Shown here: piece by piece, positions 9,112 through 17,619 of the stretch | Layout of the letters: every line of letters begins with the position of its first letter | How positions within the stretch are numbered: position 1 is the stretch's first letter | NCBI GenBank assembly: GCA_029202405.1 | Contig: CP119312.1 | Location: forward strand, 1,555,001 to 1,619,000 | Direction of reading: 5' to 3' | From: Candidatus Devosia phytovorans | GTDB lineage: Bacteria > Pseudomonadota > Alphaproteobacteria > Rhizobiales > Devosiaceae | DNA length: 64,000 nt | Notes under the pieces: model-generated | What the model was told of the DNA's origin: nothing | Database searches by the model: none | Seen by the model: the letters and a program-made list of their open reading frames with translations, nothing else | Made by a program: the position numbers and the translations under genes

Positions 9112-10952
9112 CCTCGTCCGATCAAGTCCTTCTCAAAACAATAGAATCCGCCCTCGCCGATGGCCAGCCGATCCGCCAGGACTTCGGCCGCAATGAACGC
9201 CTGCACATCGACCGCCCCATGCCATTTCTAGTGGTTCACGTCGGCCGCGCCCGCGAACCGGCGGCCCGTGATATCGTAACCGCCAGCTCGTCCTACCTGT
9301 TGGTTTCCAGCCTGCAGCGGGCCAAGGCCATCGTGGGTCTCGTTGCGGAATCGATGGTCGAACGCTTCGGCGCCTTCATCGTCCTTGATATCGGCGAGTT
9401 GAAGCGGGACCGGCTGGCCAGCGATGCCGACTATCTGCCTCCCTTTGAAATGACCCTGTCGGCATCGTCCGATGCCGGCGCCAAGGCTGCGGCCGCGGCT
9501 TTCAGTGCGGCCACGGAAAAGGTCCATTCCAAGTTCCGGATCCCGCAGTTGGCCCGCCCCGCCATCGCCAGCGATCCGGCCGCCAAACTGGCGCGGCTGC
9601 TGCCAAAATTGCCGGTTCTTACTCTGCGCTTCGCTCCCATTTATCGCGTGCCCGAGTCCGACAATGTCTACCCGCGGCTGCATGAACAGCTGGTCGCAAA
9701 CCTGGTCGATTCCGGCCTGCAGGCGATCGCTGCCTTCACCGCAAGCACCAAGAGCCTCGCGATTTCGAGCCACCGCGCGCTGGGTCGGCGCGCTTTCATC
9801 GATGCAGTCAGCCGCGCCGACAAGGCGATTGACGATGTCGCCCAGTCCTTCGACTTCCTGCTGGCCGTCACGCCGATAAACGCCCGTGCCGCCTGGGAAG
9901 AATTTTCTGACACCGGTTTTGAACGAACCCCGCAGCTCCTCTATCGGCCGCTGACCATGGCAGTCGACCAGCAGAAGAAACGTCTGTTCTCTGTCGCGCT
10001 GGACCACTTCGAAGACCCGGTGCTGACAACGCTTTACCGCGAAAAGCAGCAGGAACTCGACCTCCAGCTGTCCTTGTTGGCAGCCAGGGAAACGCCGCGT
10101 TTCGTCGAGCTGGGCCGGGCGCTTTATGGGCCGGTCGAGCCGAGCCTCCTCAAGGCGGCGCAGGCGATTCTGGATGGCACGAAGTCGGAACGCGGCAAGG
10201 GGCCGCGTGATGATGCCGATGTTGCCTTTGTCCAACGCCGGGCGCAGGCAATGATCGAGGCCTATGTCGGCGCTTCGCCGCAGTTCGATGCCACGGTGGA
10301 GGTCCGCGACGATCTTCCGGGCGGGATGATGGTGTCGGGTGGGCGGCTTCTCATTGCCCGTAGCACCGTCATGGCCAAGGCTCGCGTCGAGGCGTTGCTG
10401 AGCCATGAGGTTGGCGTGCATCTGCTCACTTACTTCAACGGCTCGGCCCAGGGCCTGCGCCTCTTCCGGTCCGGTCTGGCCGGCTACGAAGGCGTACAGG
10501 AGGGGCTGGCAGTGCTGGCCGAATATCTCGTTGGTGGCATGACGCTGGGCCGGCTGCGGCTGCTCGCAGCCCGTGTCATTGGCTGCGCGGCCATGCTCGA
10601 CGGCGCCAGTTTTCCTGACTGCTACAAGACGATCCGCGCCTTCGGCCTGCCTGAGAGTTCCGCGTTCAATCTCGTGCTGCGCGTCTACCGCGGGGGAGGT
10701 CTCGCCAAGGACGCCGTCTATCTGCGCGGGCTGCTTGAGGTATTGTCGCATCTTCGGTCGGGCGGATCGCTCGATCCGTTCTGGATGGGCAAGATCGCCG
10801 CCAGCCATTTCAGCATCATACAGGAGTTGAGTACGCGCGGCCTGCTCAAGGCCCCACAGCTTGTTCCTGCCTTCCTCTCCCATCCGCAAGCCGGTGATCG
10901 TCTGAAAAAAGCCGCCGCCGGCATGAGCCCGATCGACATGATCGGCAACTAG
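9108..10952 (+). CDS. QEGLA-motif DUF1704 metallopeptidase-like protein
   Basis: 614 residues. The core near residues 425-470 holds LLSHEVGVHLLTYFNG (an HExxxH zinc site) followed by YEGVQEGLAVLAEYL, the QEGLA motif that names the family; its glutamate is probably the third metal ligand. Bacterial members carry the label 'flavohemoglobin expression-modulating', but eukaryotic relatives (MATCAP) are tyrosine carboxypeptidases, so a peptidase role is more likely. The N-terminal 300 residues resemble an amidohydrolase-like platform without clear motifs. It starts inside the stop of the preceding gene, and the ATP-grasp gene follows after 9 bases. Cytoplasmic; substrate unknown. Confidence 0.85.
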   Translation: MTSSDQVLLKTIESALADGQPIRQDFGRNERLHIDRPMPFLVVHVGRAREPAARDIVTASSSYLLVSSLQRAKAIVGLVAESMVERFGAFIVLDIGELKRDRLASDADYLPPFEMTLSASSDAGAKAAAAAFSAATEKVHSKFRIPQLARPAIASDPAAKLARLLPKLPVLTLRFAPIYRVPESDNVYPRLHEQLVANLVDSGLQAIAAFTASTKSLAISSHRALGRRAFIDAVSRADKAIDDVAQSFDFLLAVTPINARAAWEEFSDTGFERTPQLLYRPLTMAVDQQKKRLFSVALDHFEDPVLTTLYREKQQELDLQLSLLAARETPRFVELGRALYGPVEPSLLKAAQAILDGTKSERGKGPRDDADVAFVQRRAQAMIEAYVGASPQFDATVEVRDDLPGGMMVSGGRLLIARSTVMAKARVEALLSHEVGVHLLTYFNGSAQGLRLFRSGLAGYEGVQEGLAVLAEYLVGGMTLGRLRLLAARVIGCAAMLDGASFPDCYKTIRAFGLPESSAFNLVLRVYRGGGLAKDAVYLRGLLEVLSHLRSGGSLDPFWMGKIAASHFSIIQELSTRGLLKAPQLVPAFLSHPQAGDRLKKAAAGMSPIDMIGN

Positions 10953-10961
10953 GAGCGTCAC

Positions 10962-12008
10962 ATGCGCATCGCATTCTTCGTCAATTCCATCGAGGGCGAA
11001 ACGGCCAGCTATTCAACCACGCATCTGGCACTTGCAGCGCTCAATCGTGGCCATGATATCTGCTATGTCACCCCAGGCGATTTCGTGCTGCGCCAGGACG
11101 ACAGTCTTTCAGTTCGCGCCCTGAACCTGCCAGGAACGAAATACAAGAAGGCCGAGACGCTGCATAAGGATTTGCAGGGCGAGGACACCAAGGTCGAAGT
11201 CCTGGATGTCAGCGAGATCGATATCCTGCTGCTGCGCAATGACCCCTCGGAAGACTCCGCCGACCGACCCTGGGCCGCGCAGGTCGGAGCAATCTTCGGG
11301 CGGCTGGCGGCAGCACGTGGCGTGACGGTTCTCAACGATCCTGACGGACTGATCCGGGCGCAGAACAAGCTCTATTTTCAGGAATTCCCGATCAGCGTCC
11401 GCCCCGACACACTGATTTCCAAAAGCATCGAGGAGATCCGCGGGTTTGTCGAAAGCCAGCCCAAGGGTGCGATCCTCAAGCCCTTGCAAGGCTCGGGCGG
11501 CAAGAATGTCTTCAAGATCGCCTCGCCCAAGGATGGCAATCTCAACCAGATTTTCGAAGCAGTGAGCGGCGAAGGCTACCTGATTGCTCAGGGCTTCATG
11601 CCAGAAGCTGCCGATGGCGATGTCCGCTTCTTCCTGATGAATGGTGTGCCACTGCAGCGCGACGGGAAATATGCCGCCTTCCGCCGTGCGCCGGCCAAGG
11701 GCGAAATCCGGTCCAATATCCATGCCGGCGGCAGCGCCGAGACGATCGACGTTTCGGATACCATGCTGCGGATTGCCGAGACGGTACGGCCCAAGCTCAT
11801 CCAGGACGGCATGTTCCTTGTCGGTCTCGACATCGTTGGCGACAAGCTGCTCGAGATCAACGTCTTCACCCCCGGCGGGCTCAACAACCTGTCGCAGATG
11901 TACGACACCGACTTCACGCAGTCCGTGATCGAGGCCTTGGAAAACAAGGTGGCCATCAAGGCCGCCAATGCTGGCGCGATATCCAACCGGGAGTTGGCGA
12001 CGCTCTAG
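10962..12008 (+). CDS. ATP-grasp ligase of the glutathione synthetase type
   Basis: 348-residue ATP-grasp enzyme expected to form an amide bond between a carboxylate and an amine, with ATP turnover. The N-terminus MRIAFFVNSIEGETASYSTT resembles the GshB pre-ATP-grasp domain; GAILKPLQGSGGKNVF is the ATP-binding loop; MFLVGLDIVGDKLLEINVFTPGG is the metal-binding C-terminal motif. GshB normally ends this motif with NVTSPTG, so the acceptor site differs. The ribosome site TAGGAG overlaps the previous stop. Being in one operon with two hydrolases of peptide-like bonds, it may make a small peptide or modify a protein end. It is probably not the housekeeping GshB. Confidence 0.8.
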   Translation: MRIAFFVNSIEGETASYSTTHLALAALNRGHDICYVTPGDFVLRQDDSLSVRALNLPGTKYKKAETLHKDLQGEDTKVEVLDVSEIDILLLRNDPSEDSADRPWAAQVGAIFGRLAAARGVTVLNDPDGLIRAQNKLYFQEFPISVRPDTLISKSIEEIRGFVESQPKGAILKPLQGSGGKNVFKIASPKDGNLNQIFEAVSGEGYLIAQGFMPEAADGDVRFFLMNGVPLQRDGKYAAFRRAPAKGEIRSNIHAGGSAETIDVSDTMLRIAETVRPKLIQDGMFLVGLDIVGDKLLEINVFTPGGLNNLSQMYDTDFTQSVIEALENKVAIKAANAGAISNRELATL

Positions 12009-12094
12009 TCAAAGGCGCGTGATGCCACTGATCTGTGAGGCAGGGAAGCGCATATAAGGAGCACAGAGCTTTTCGCTTCATTCGAGGTCGACCG

Positions 12095-12826
12095 ATGTCC
12101 CGTTCCGCCCCTGCCACGATTGGCCCAAACCAGAACCGCCGGTCCTTGCTGGCAGCAATGCTGATCCTTCCTGCACTCGCTTTTGGCTTATGGAGCAAGC
12201 CCGTGCAGGCTCAGGAAGAGCCTGTCGAGATCGCGCCGCCTTCAACACAACTGGCTGAAAGCGGGACGAGCGCAACTGCTGTTTTTGCCGGCGGTTGCTT
12301 TTGGGGCGTGCAGGGCGTTTTCCAGCATGTGAAGGGTGTGACGCAGGCCGTGTCGGGCTATTCCGGTGGGTCGGCCGAGACGGCGACATACGATCTGACG
12401 ACGCGTGGCGATACCGGTCACGCCGAGACGGTTGAGGTCACCTATGATCCCGCCGTGGTGAGCTACGGCGAACTGCTGCAGATCTATTTCTCTGTTGCGC
12501 ACAATCCGACGCAGCTCAATTTCCAGGGTCCTGATCACGGCACGCAGTACCGTTCCACCATCTTCCCGGTGGATGACGAACAGGCTGCCTATGCCAAGGC
12601 CTATATCGACGAGCTGACCGCTGCGGGGCGGTTCGATGGTCCTATCGTTACGACGATCGAGCCTTTCGAAGCCTTCTATCCTGCCGAGCAGTATCACCAG
12701 GATTTCCTGACGCTGAACCCGACCTGGCCCTATATCGTGGTCAATGACCTGCCCAAGATCGAGGCGCTTAAGCAGCTGTTTCCCGGTGAATACCGGGCGG
12801 ACCCGGTGCTGGTCGGCACGCTCTAG
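12095..12826 (+). CDS. msrA: Peptide-methionine (S)-S-oxide reductase, exported
   Basis: Reduces methionine-S-sulfoxide in oxidised proteins. The core starts with VFAGGCFWGVQGVF, where Cys68 is the catalytic residue, and includes YSGGSAETATYDLTTRGDTGHAE and the EQYHQDFL motif. The ATG at 12095 has GAGG upstream; an in-frame GTG 60 bases earlier adds residues with no family support. Residues 1-40 contain arginines and a hydrophobic stretch (LLAAMLILPALAFGL) ending at PVQAQ, so the enzyme is probably exported or anchored and repairs envelope proteins. It stands alone, after the ATP-grasp gene. Confidence 0.93.
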   Translation: MSRSAPATIGPNQNRRSLLAAMLILPALAFGLWSKPVQAQEEPVEIAPPSTQLAESGTSATAVFAGGCFWGVQGVFQHVKGVTQAVSGYSGGSAETATYDLTTRGDTGHAETVEVTYDPAVVSYGELLQIYFSVAHNPTQLNFQGPDHGTQYRSTIFPVDDEQAAYAKAYIDELTAAGRFDGPIVTTIEPFEAFYPAEQYHQDFLTLNPTWPYIVVNDLPKIEALKQLFPGEYRADPVLVGTL

Positions 12827-13060
12827 GGGCGGTAACATGTTCTTGTTGCACATCGGCCACGAATGCGGGCTGCCCTATTTTGGCCGCCTGGGCCGCACGT
12901 TTTCGCCCCTTCGAGTTTGCAGATATGTCGTGTCGGCTGTTCCGTGAACCCGGAATCATCCGGGGTCGCATTCCGGAATAGCCTCCACAACCTGCGGCGG
13001 AACTCAGGCGATAGCGTCGCGTTCCAACTGCCAAAGGTCTCGAAGCTAGGGAGAACGGCG

Positions 13061-13613
13061 ATGAGCTTGTTCAACAGACTGGCGCTTGCAGCGCTCGCCA
13101 CCACCACTCTCACCGGTACCCGCCTTTGCGGCTGACCTCATCACTGTCCCCACCAGCACGCCTGCGGAACTGCCGATATACGAAGAGCCTGGCTTTGATT
13201 GGAATGGCTTTTATGCCGGTGTCTATGGGGTCGCCCAGAATGGCGAAACTACAGACACGCAATATGGCCTCGGCGTCCAGGCCGGCTACAATGCCCAGTT
13301 CGATTTCTATCTGCTTGGCGCAGAAGTTGCTGTGCACGGGGTGACGGACAACGATACCGCCACCGAAACCAGTTATGGTCAGCTGCTGGGGCGTGCCGGT
13401 CTGGTTGTGAGCGACAATGTGCTGGTCTATGCGGCCGGCGGTTATGGCATCGATCTTGGCCCGCGGGATGAGGAAGACGCTTTGCTGGGTGGTGGCGTTG
13501 AACTCGCGGTGACCGATTCCATCTCGGTTGAAGCGCAGTATTTGCATGGCTTCTCGCTCACCGGCGATAACGACAAGGATCAGTTCACGCTCGGGGCTAA
13601 CTTCCACTTCTAG
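13061..13613 (+). pseudogene. Outer-membrane beta-barrel gene with a frameshift in the signal peptide
   Basis: Translation from the ATG at 13061 gives MSLFNRLALAALATTTLTG and then stops after 24 codons. In the next frame the sequence continues as PAFAADLITVPTSTPAELP and an intact barrel of about 160 residues to 13613. Removing one G at 13115-13116 restores a normal signal peptide ending AFA-AD. The body (PGFDWNGFYAGVYGV, ending LGANFHF) matches the intact paralogue 300 bases downstream. Either a recent inactivating insertion or a sequencing error. A TTG at 13086 opens the second frame but would give no normal signal peptide. Confidence 0.75.
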
Positions 13614-13638
13614 CCGGAACACCAGATCCAGAATCACA

Positions 13639-13669
13639 GACGGCCCCGTTTCGATGGGGCCGTCTTTCT
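13639..13669 (+). terminator. Terminator after the frameshifted barrel gene
   Basis: GACGGCCCC pairs with GGGGCCGTC (13639-13664), followed by TTTCT. The roughly 240 bases from here to the next start hold its promoter; nothing else is recognised. Confidence 0.85.
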
Positions 13670-13915
13670 GTGTGGCAGCATGAACTATCCACGCCCTGAT
13701 CATGCTCAGGTGAGCTGAAAAGTGGCGCTGAAATGGCGAATGGTTCAAATGTGTTTCAAATTGGACCAAAATCGTGGCTTCGAGGCAACGCACCCCTCCA
13801 AATGGTCACCCCTCCTTATCCTCGATGCCGAATTTGGGCGACCAAAGCCTTGTCACGCGCGTTGGGGTGCTGCATCTAACCCCTCGACTACGGTAACTTT
13901 ATTGGAGTGCAAGAT

Positions 13916-14482
13916 ATGTTCGCACGTTCGCTTACTCTCGGTGTGGCCGCTGCCGCCCTTCTCGCTGGTGGCGCTCAGGCCGCTGACCTGATCATCCCGA
14001 CGACCCCGCAGCCGATCTACGAAGCTGCTGGCTTCGATTGGGAAGGTCTCTATGCTGGTGCCCGTATCGGCGGCGTTTTCGCTGACGACGCTGCTGGCGA
14101 CACCGCTTCGGGCTTCTCGGCTGGTGGCGCTGTTGGCGTCAACTTCCTCCCCGTCGACCCCTTCCTGGTCGGTGCTGAAGTCACCGGCGACTATGTCTGG
14201 TCCGATGACTTCCTCGACCAGAGCCAGTTCTTCGCGAACCTGCGCGCTGGCGCTGTCGTGACCGACTCGGTTCTCGTCTACGCCCTGGGTGGCGTTGGCG
14301 TCATCACCAACGACGTCGACTCCTACGGCGCTTACCAGCTCGGTGGCGGTGTTGAAGTTGCCGTTACCGACGCTGTCACCGTTCGCGGTGAAGTCGTTGG
14401 TCAGGGCTTCTTTGACGACGAAATCCGTGACGATTTCTTCGACTCCGCCAAGGCAACCGTCGGCGTGTTCTACCACTTCTAA
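13916..14482 (+). CDS. Outer-membrane beta-barrel (porin-like) protein
   Basis: 188 residues. A signal peptide (MFARSLTLGVAAAALLAGGAQA) is followed by ADLIIPTTPQPIYEAAGFDWEGLYAGARIGG, the typical start of small rhizobial opacity/Omp31-like barrels. Alternating hydrophobic strands and a terminal phenylalanine (VGVFYHF) fit an eight-stranded outer-membrane barrel. TTGGAG lies 9 bases before the ATG at 13916, so the in-frame GTG at 13907 is not used. Codon use is strongly biased (GCT, GTC, TTC, GGC), suggesting high expression. It is a paralogue of the frameshifted gene before it. Confidence 0.85.
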   Translation: MFARSLTLGVAAAALLAGGAQAADLIIPTTPQPIYEAAGFDWEGLYAGARIGGVFADDAAGDTASGFSAGGAVGVNFLPVDPFLVGAEVTGDYVWSDDFLDQSQFFANLRAGAVVTDSVLVYALGGVGVITNDVDSYGAYQLGGGVEVAVTDAVTVRGEVVGQGFFDDEIRDDFFDSAKATVGVFYHF

Positions 14483-14495
14483 GATTTGCAAAAGG

Positions 14496-14575
14496 GCAGG
14501 GTGGTTCGCCACCCTGCTGACCTAGTGTCTTGCAGACCCAATGCGGCGATCCAGGAAACTGGATCGCCGTTTTGG
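14496..14575 (+). terminator. Tandem hairpins, the second an intrinsic terminator
   Basis: A perfect 9-base stem with a TTCG tetraloop (GCAGGGTGG/CCACCCTGC, 14496-14517) is followed by CGGCGATCC/GGATCGCCG (14544-14569) with TTTTGGTTTTT behind it. The second is a terminator. The first lacks a T-run and may protect the barrel mRNA 3' end. Between here and nuoA (14864) nothing else is recognised; the nuo promoter must lie there, perhaps TTGAAA at 14740 with TAAGCC 17 bases on. Confidence 0.8.
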
Positions 14576-14863
14576 TTTTTGGTGTGCTCAGTTGGTGGGC
14601 GCCTGTTTCATCCGCACGGCCCGTTTCGGGAATACCCGAAACAGCACACTTCACGGCCTTCGTCGCACGGCGTGTTAGCAAACATTTCTCCTAGATGATG
14701 CCTGCGATATATGATGATTTTGCTCATGTTTTCTTTCCCTTGAAACGCGATAGCCAAAGGTCTAAGCCCAAACCATCAACTGTCGCGTTGGTTCGCTTGC
14801 CCCAATTGCTTGCGCAACTCTCGCTCCCCGGTCGCCCGACCGGATTAGAAAACAGGCTGCCGC

Positions 14864-15229
14864 ATGACTGATTTGCTCAGCGCTTATCTGCCGATCGTCC
14901 TCTTTCTTGCCATTGCTGGCGTGATCGGTTTGGCGCTTCTGGTTGCCCCGTTCATCGTGGCCGTGAAGAATCCGGATCCGGAGAAGGTTTCGGCTTTCGA
15001 AGCTGGTTTCGAGGCGTTCGACGACGCGCGCATGAAGTTCGATGTGCGATTCTATCTGGTGTCGATTCTCTTCATCATCTTCGACCTGGAAGTGGCTTTC
15101 CTCTTCCCCTGGGCCGTGGCTTTCCATGACGTGGGTTGGTTTGGCTTCTGGTCGATGATGATCTTCCTCGGCGTGTTGACCGTCGGCTTTATCTACGAAT
15201 GGCGTAAGGGGGCCCTGGAATGGGATTGA
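14864..15229 (+). CDS. nuoA: NADH-quinone oxidoreductase subunit A
   Basis: First gene of the complex I operon, which couples NADH oxidation to quinone reduction and proton pumping. 121 residues with three membrane helices, and the conserved loop [29 protein letters not shown] with the [11 protein letters not shown] helix after it. The ATG follows AACAGG. It overlaps nuoB by 10 bases. All 14 nuo genes follow in the standard order with overlaps or tiny gaps, so they form one transcription unit. Confidence 0.98.
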   Translation: MTDLLSAYLPIVLFLAIAGVIGLALLVAPFIVAVKNPDPEKVSAFEAGFEAFDDARMKFDVRFYLVSILFIIFDLEVAFLFPWAVAFHDVGWFGFWSMMIFLGVLTVGFIYEWRKGALEWD

Positions 15230-15801
15230 GCGAACAAAACGGCACGCTGGTCGCGCCGCGCCCGACAGGCCTCGTCGATCCGCGCACCGGCAAGACTGCT
15301 GGTGCCAACGATCCCTTTTTCACCGATGTCACCGACGAACTGGCCGACAAGGGTTTCCTGCTTTCAACCGTCAATCAGCTTGTCACCTGGGCGCGTACCG
15401 GGTCGCTGATGTGGATGCAGACGGGCCTGGCGTGCTGCGCTGTGGAAATGATGCAGATGTCGATGCCACGCTACGACATCGAGCGGTTTGGCACGGCGCC
15501 GCGCGCTTCTCCGCGCCAGTCGGACGTCCTGATCGTTGCCGGTACGCTGACCAACAAGATGGCTCCCGCGCTGCGCAAGGTCTACGACCAGATGCCAGAG
15601 CCGCGCTATGTCATCTCGATGGGCAGTTGCGCCAATGGTGGCGGCTACTATCACTATTCCTATTCCGTGGTGCGCGGTTGCGACCGGGTTCTGCCAGTGG
15701 ATGTCTATGTCCCTGGTTGCCCGCCAACTGCTGAAGCACTGCTTTACGGCATTCTGCTGTTGCAGAAAAAAATCCGCCGTACTGGTACAATCGAACGCTA
15801 G
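15220..15801 (+). CDS. nuoB: NADH-quinone oxidoreductase subunit B
   Basis: 193 residues. Carries iron-sulphur cluster N2, the last electron carrier before quinone. The ligands are visible as the adjacent Cys72-Cys73 (in [10 protein letters not shown]), Cys137 ([10 protein letters not shown]) and Cys167 (PGCPPT). It sits at the membrane face of the peripheral arm next to NuoD. The N-terminus of about 30 residues before the core is a usual alphaproteobacterial extension. Confidence 0.98.
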   Translation: MGLSEQNGTLVAPRPTGLVDPRTGKTAGANDPFFTDVTDELADKGFLLSTVNQLVTWARTGSLMWMQTGLACCAVEMMQMSMPRYDIERFGTAPRASPRQSDVLIVAGTLTNKMAPALRKVYDQMPEPRYVISMGSCANGGGYYHYSYSVVRGCDRVLPVDVYVPGCPPTAEALLYGILLLQKKIRRTGTIER

Positions 15802-15811
15802 GTCACCCAGA

Positions 15812-16429
15812 ATGGATGAAACTATCCAGGTCGATCCGCTCGTGGACCTTGGCGAGCACATTGCCGGCTCGCTGGGCACGGCTGTCCTTGCCCAGGAAGT
15901 GGCATTCGGCGAGCTCACGCTGACTGTCGAGCGCGACCAGATTGTGGCCGTCGTGACTTTCCTGCGTGACGATGGGCGTTGCCGCTTCGTCAGCTTCGTG
16001 GATGTCTGCGGGGCAGACTATCCGGCGCGCGATGAGCGCTTCGACGTGGTCTACCACTTCATGAGCCCCTATCTGAACCAGCGCATCCGCGTGAAGGTTA
16101 CCGCCGACGATGTGACGCCGGTTCCCAGCATCACGGGCGTCTTCAAGGGTGCCCAGTGGTTCGAGCGCGAAGCTTATGATCTCTATGGCATGCTGTTCTC
16201 GGGTCACGATGACCTGCGCCGTATCCTGACGGACTACGGTTTTGACGGTCATCCGCTGCGCAAGGATTTTCCGACGACGGGTTTTGTCGAGGTTCGTTAT
16301 GACGAGGAGCGCAAGCGCGTCGTCTATGAGCCGGTCAAGCTCATGCAGGAATACCGTTCGTTCGACTATCTGTCGCCTTGGGAAGGTACAGACTATGTGC
16401 TGCCCGGCGACGAGAAGGCCAAGCCATGA
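15812..16429 (+). CDS. nuoC: NADH-quinone oxidoreductase subunit C
   Basis: 205 residues of the 30-kDa subunit, a peripheral-arm protein that supports NuoD. The signature [21 protein letters not shown] and the region [27 protein letters not shown] are typical. The start is the ATG at 15812, 10 bases after the nuoB stop; the frame is open further upstream inside nuoB, but that part has no family support. It is separate from nuoD here, not fused as in Escherichia coli. Confidence 0.97.
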   Translation: MDETIQVDPLVDLGEHIAGSLGTAVLAQEVAFGELTLTVERDQIVAVVTFLRDDGRCRFVSFVDVCGADYPARDERFDVVYHFMSPYLNQRIRVKVTADDVTPVPSITGVFKGAQWFEREAYDLYGMLFSGHDDLRRILTDYGFDGHPLRKDFPTTGFVEVRYDEERKRVVYEPVKLMQEYRSFDYLSPWEGTDYVLPGDEKAKP

Positions 16430-17619
16430 GTGTTGAAGCCGAAGTCCGCAATTTCACCATCAACTTTGGTCCCGTGCACCCCTCGGCCCATGGTGTGCTG
16501 CGTCTGATTCTTGAGCTCGACGGTGAAATCGTCGAGCGCGTCGATCCGCATATCGGTCTGCTGCATCGCGGTACCGAAAAGCTGATCGAATCCAAGACCT
16601 ACCTGCAGGCCGTGCCCTATTTCGACCGCCTCGACTATGTGGCGCCGATGAACCAGGAGCATGCCTTTGCCCTGGCCGTCGAGAAGCTGCTGGATCTGGA
16701 AGTGCCACGCCGCGGCCAGCTGATCCGCGTGCTCTATTCGGAAATCGGGCGCCTGCTGGCACATCTGATGAACGTCACCACCCAGGCCATGGACGTTGGC
16801 GCGCTGACGCCGCCGGTCTGGGGCTTCGAGTGGCGCGAAAAGCTGATGATCTTTTATGAGCGTGCGTCCGGCGCGCGCATGCATGCGGCCTATTTCCGTC
16901 CCGGTGGCGTGCATCAGGATCTGCCGCAGGCCCTGGTCGACGATATCGAGACCTTCTGCCACGAGTTCCCGAAGTTCATCGAGGATCTCGATGAATTGCT
17001 GACCGAAAACCGCATCTTCAAGCAGCGCAACGTCGATATCGGCGTGGTCGATCTCGATGATGCCTGGAACATGGGTTTTTCGGGCGTGATGGTGCGTGGC
17101 TCCGGCGCTGCCTGGGACCTGCGCAAGAGCCAGCCCTACGAATGCTATGACGAGATGGAATTCGACATTCCCGTCGGCAAGAGCGGCGATTGCTACGACC
17201 GCTACCTCATCCGCATGGAAGAGATGAAGCAGTCGACGTCGATCATGCGCCAGTGTGTCGAGAAGTTGAACGCTGCTGACGGCAAGGGCCCGGTGTCCTC
17301 GCTTGACGGTAAGGTTGTCCCGCCCAAGCGCGGCGAGATGAAGAAGTCGATGGAAGCCCTGATCCATCACTTCAAGCTCTATACCGAGGGCTACAAAGTT
17401 CCTGCCGGCGAAGTTTACGCCGCCGTGGAAGCGCCAAAGGGTGAATTCGGCGTCTATCTGGTCAGTGATGGCTCCAACAAGCCCTATCGCTGCAAGATCC
17501 GTGCGCCGGGCTTTGCGCATTTGTCGGCCATGGATTTCCTGTGCCGCGGCCACATGCTGGCTGACGTCTCGGCCATCCTTGGCTCGCTTGATATCGTGTT
17601 CGGAGAGGTTGATCGCTAA
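16426..17619 (+). CDS. nuoD: NADH-quinone oxidoreductase subunit D
   Basis: 397 residues of the 49-kDa subunit, which forms the quinone-binding pocket with NuoB. Clear motifs are [15 protein letters not shown] at the start, [14 protein letters not shown], and the C-terminal DIVFGEVDR. The ATG at 16426 overlaps the nuoC stop (ATGA). An upstream in-frame extension lies within nuoC and is rejected. It is related to the large subunit of NiFe hydrogenases but without the metal cysteines, as expected for complex I. Confidence 0.98.
   Translation: MSVEAEVRNFTINFGPVHPSAHGVLRLILELDGEIVERVDPHIGLLHRGTEKLIESKTYLQAVPYFDRLDYVAPMNQEHAFALAVEKLLDLEVPRRGQLIRVLYSEIGRLLAHLMNVTTQAMDVGALTPPVWGFEWREKLMIFYERASGARMHAAYFRPGGVHQDLPQALVDDIETFCHEFPKFIEDLDELLTENRIFKQRNVDIGVVDLDDAWNMGFSGVMVRGSGAAWDLRKSQPYECYDEMEFDIPVGKSGDCYDRYLIRMEEMKQSTSIMRQCVEKLNAADGKGPVSSLDGKVVPPKRGEMKKSMEALIHHFKLYTEGYKVPAGEVYAAVEAPKGEFGVYLVSDGSNKPYRCKIRAPGFAHLSAMDFLCRGHMLADVSAILGSLDIVFGEVDR

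Noticed and set aside
13086..13613. Barrel gene starting at TTG 13086
   Set aside because: Would give MQRSPPPLS instead of a signal peptide; the frameshift reading restores a normal one.
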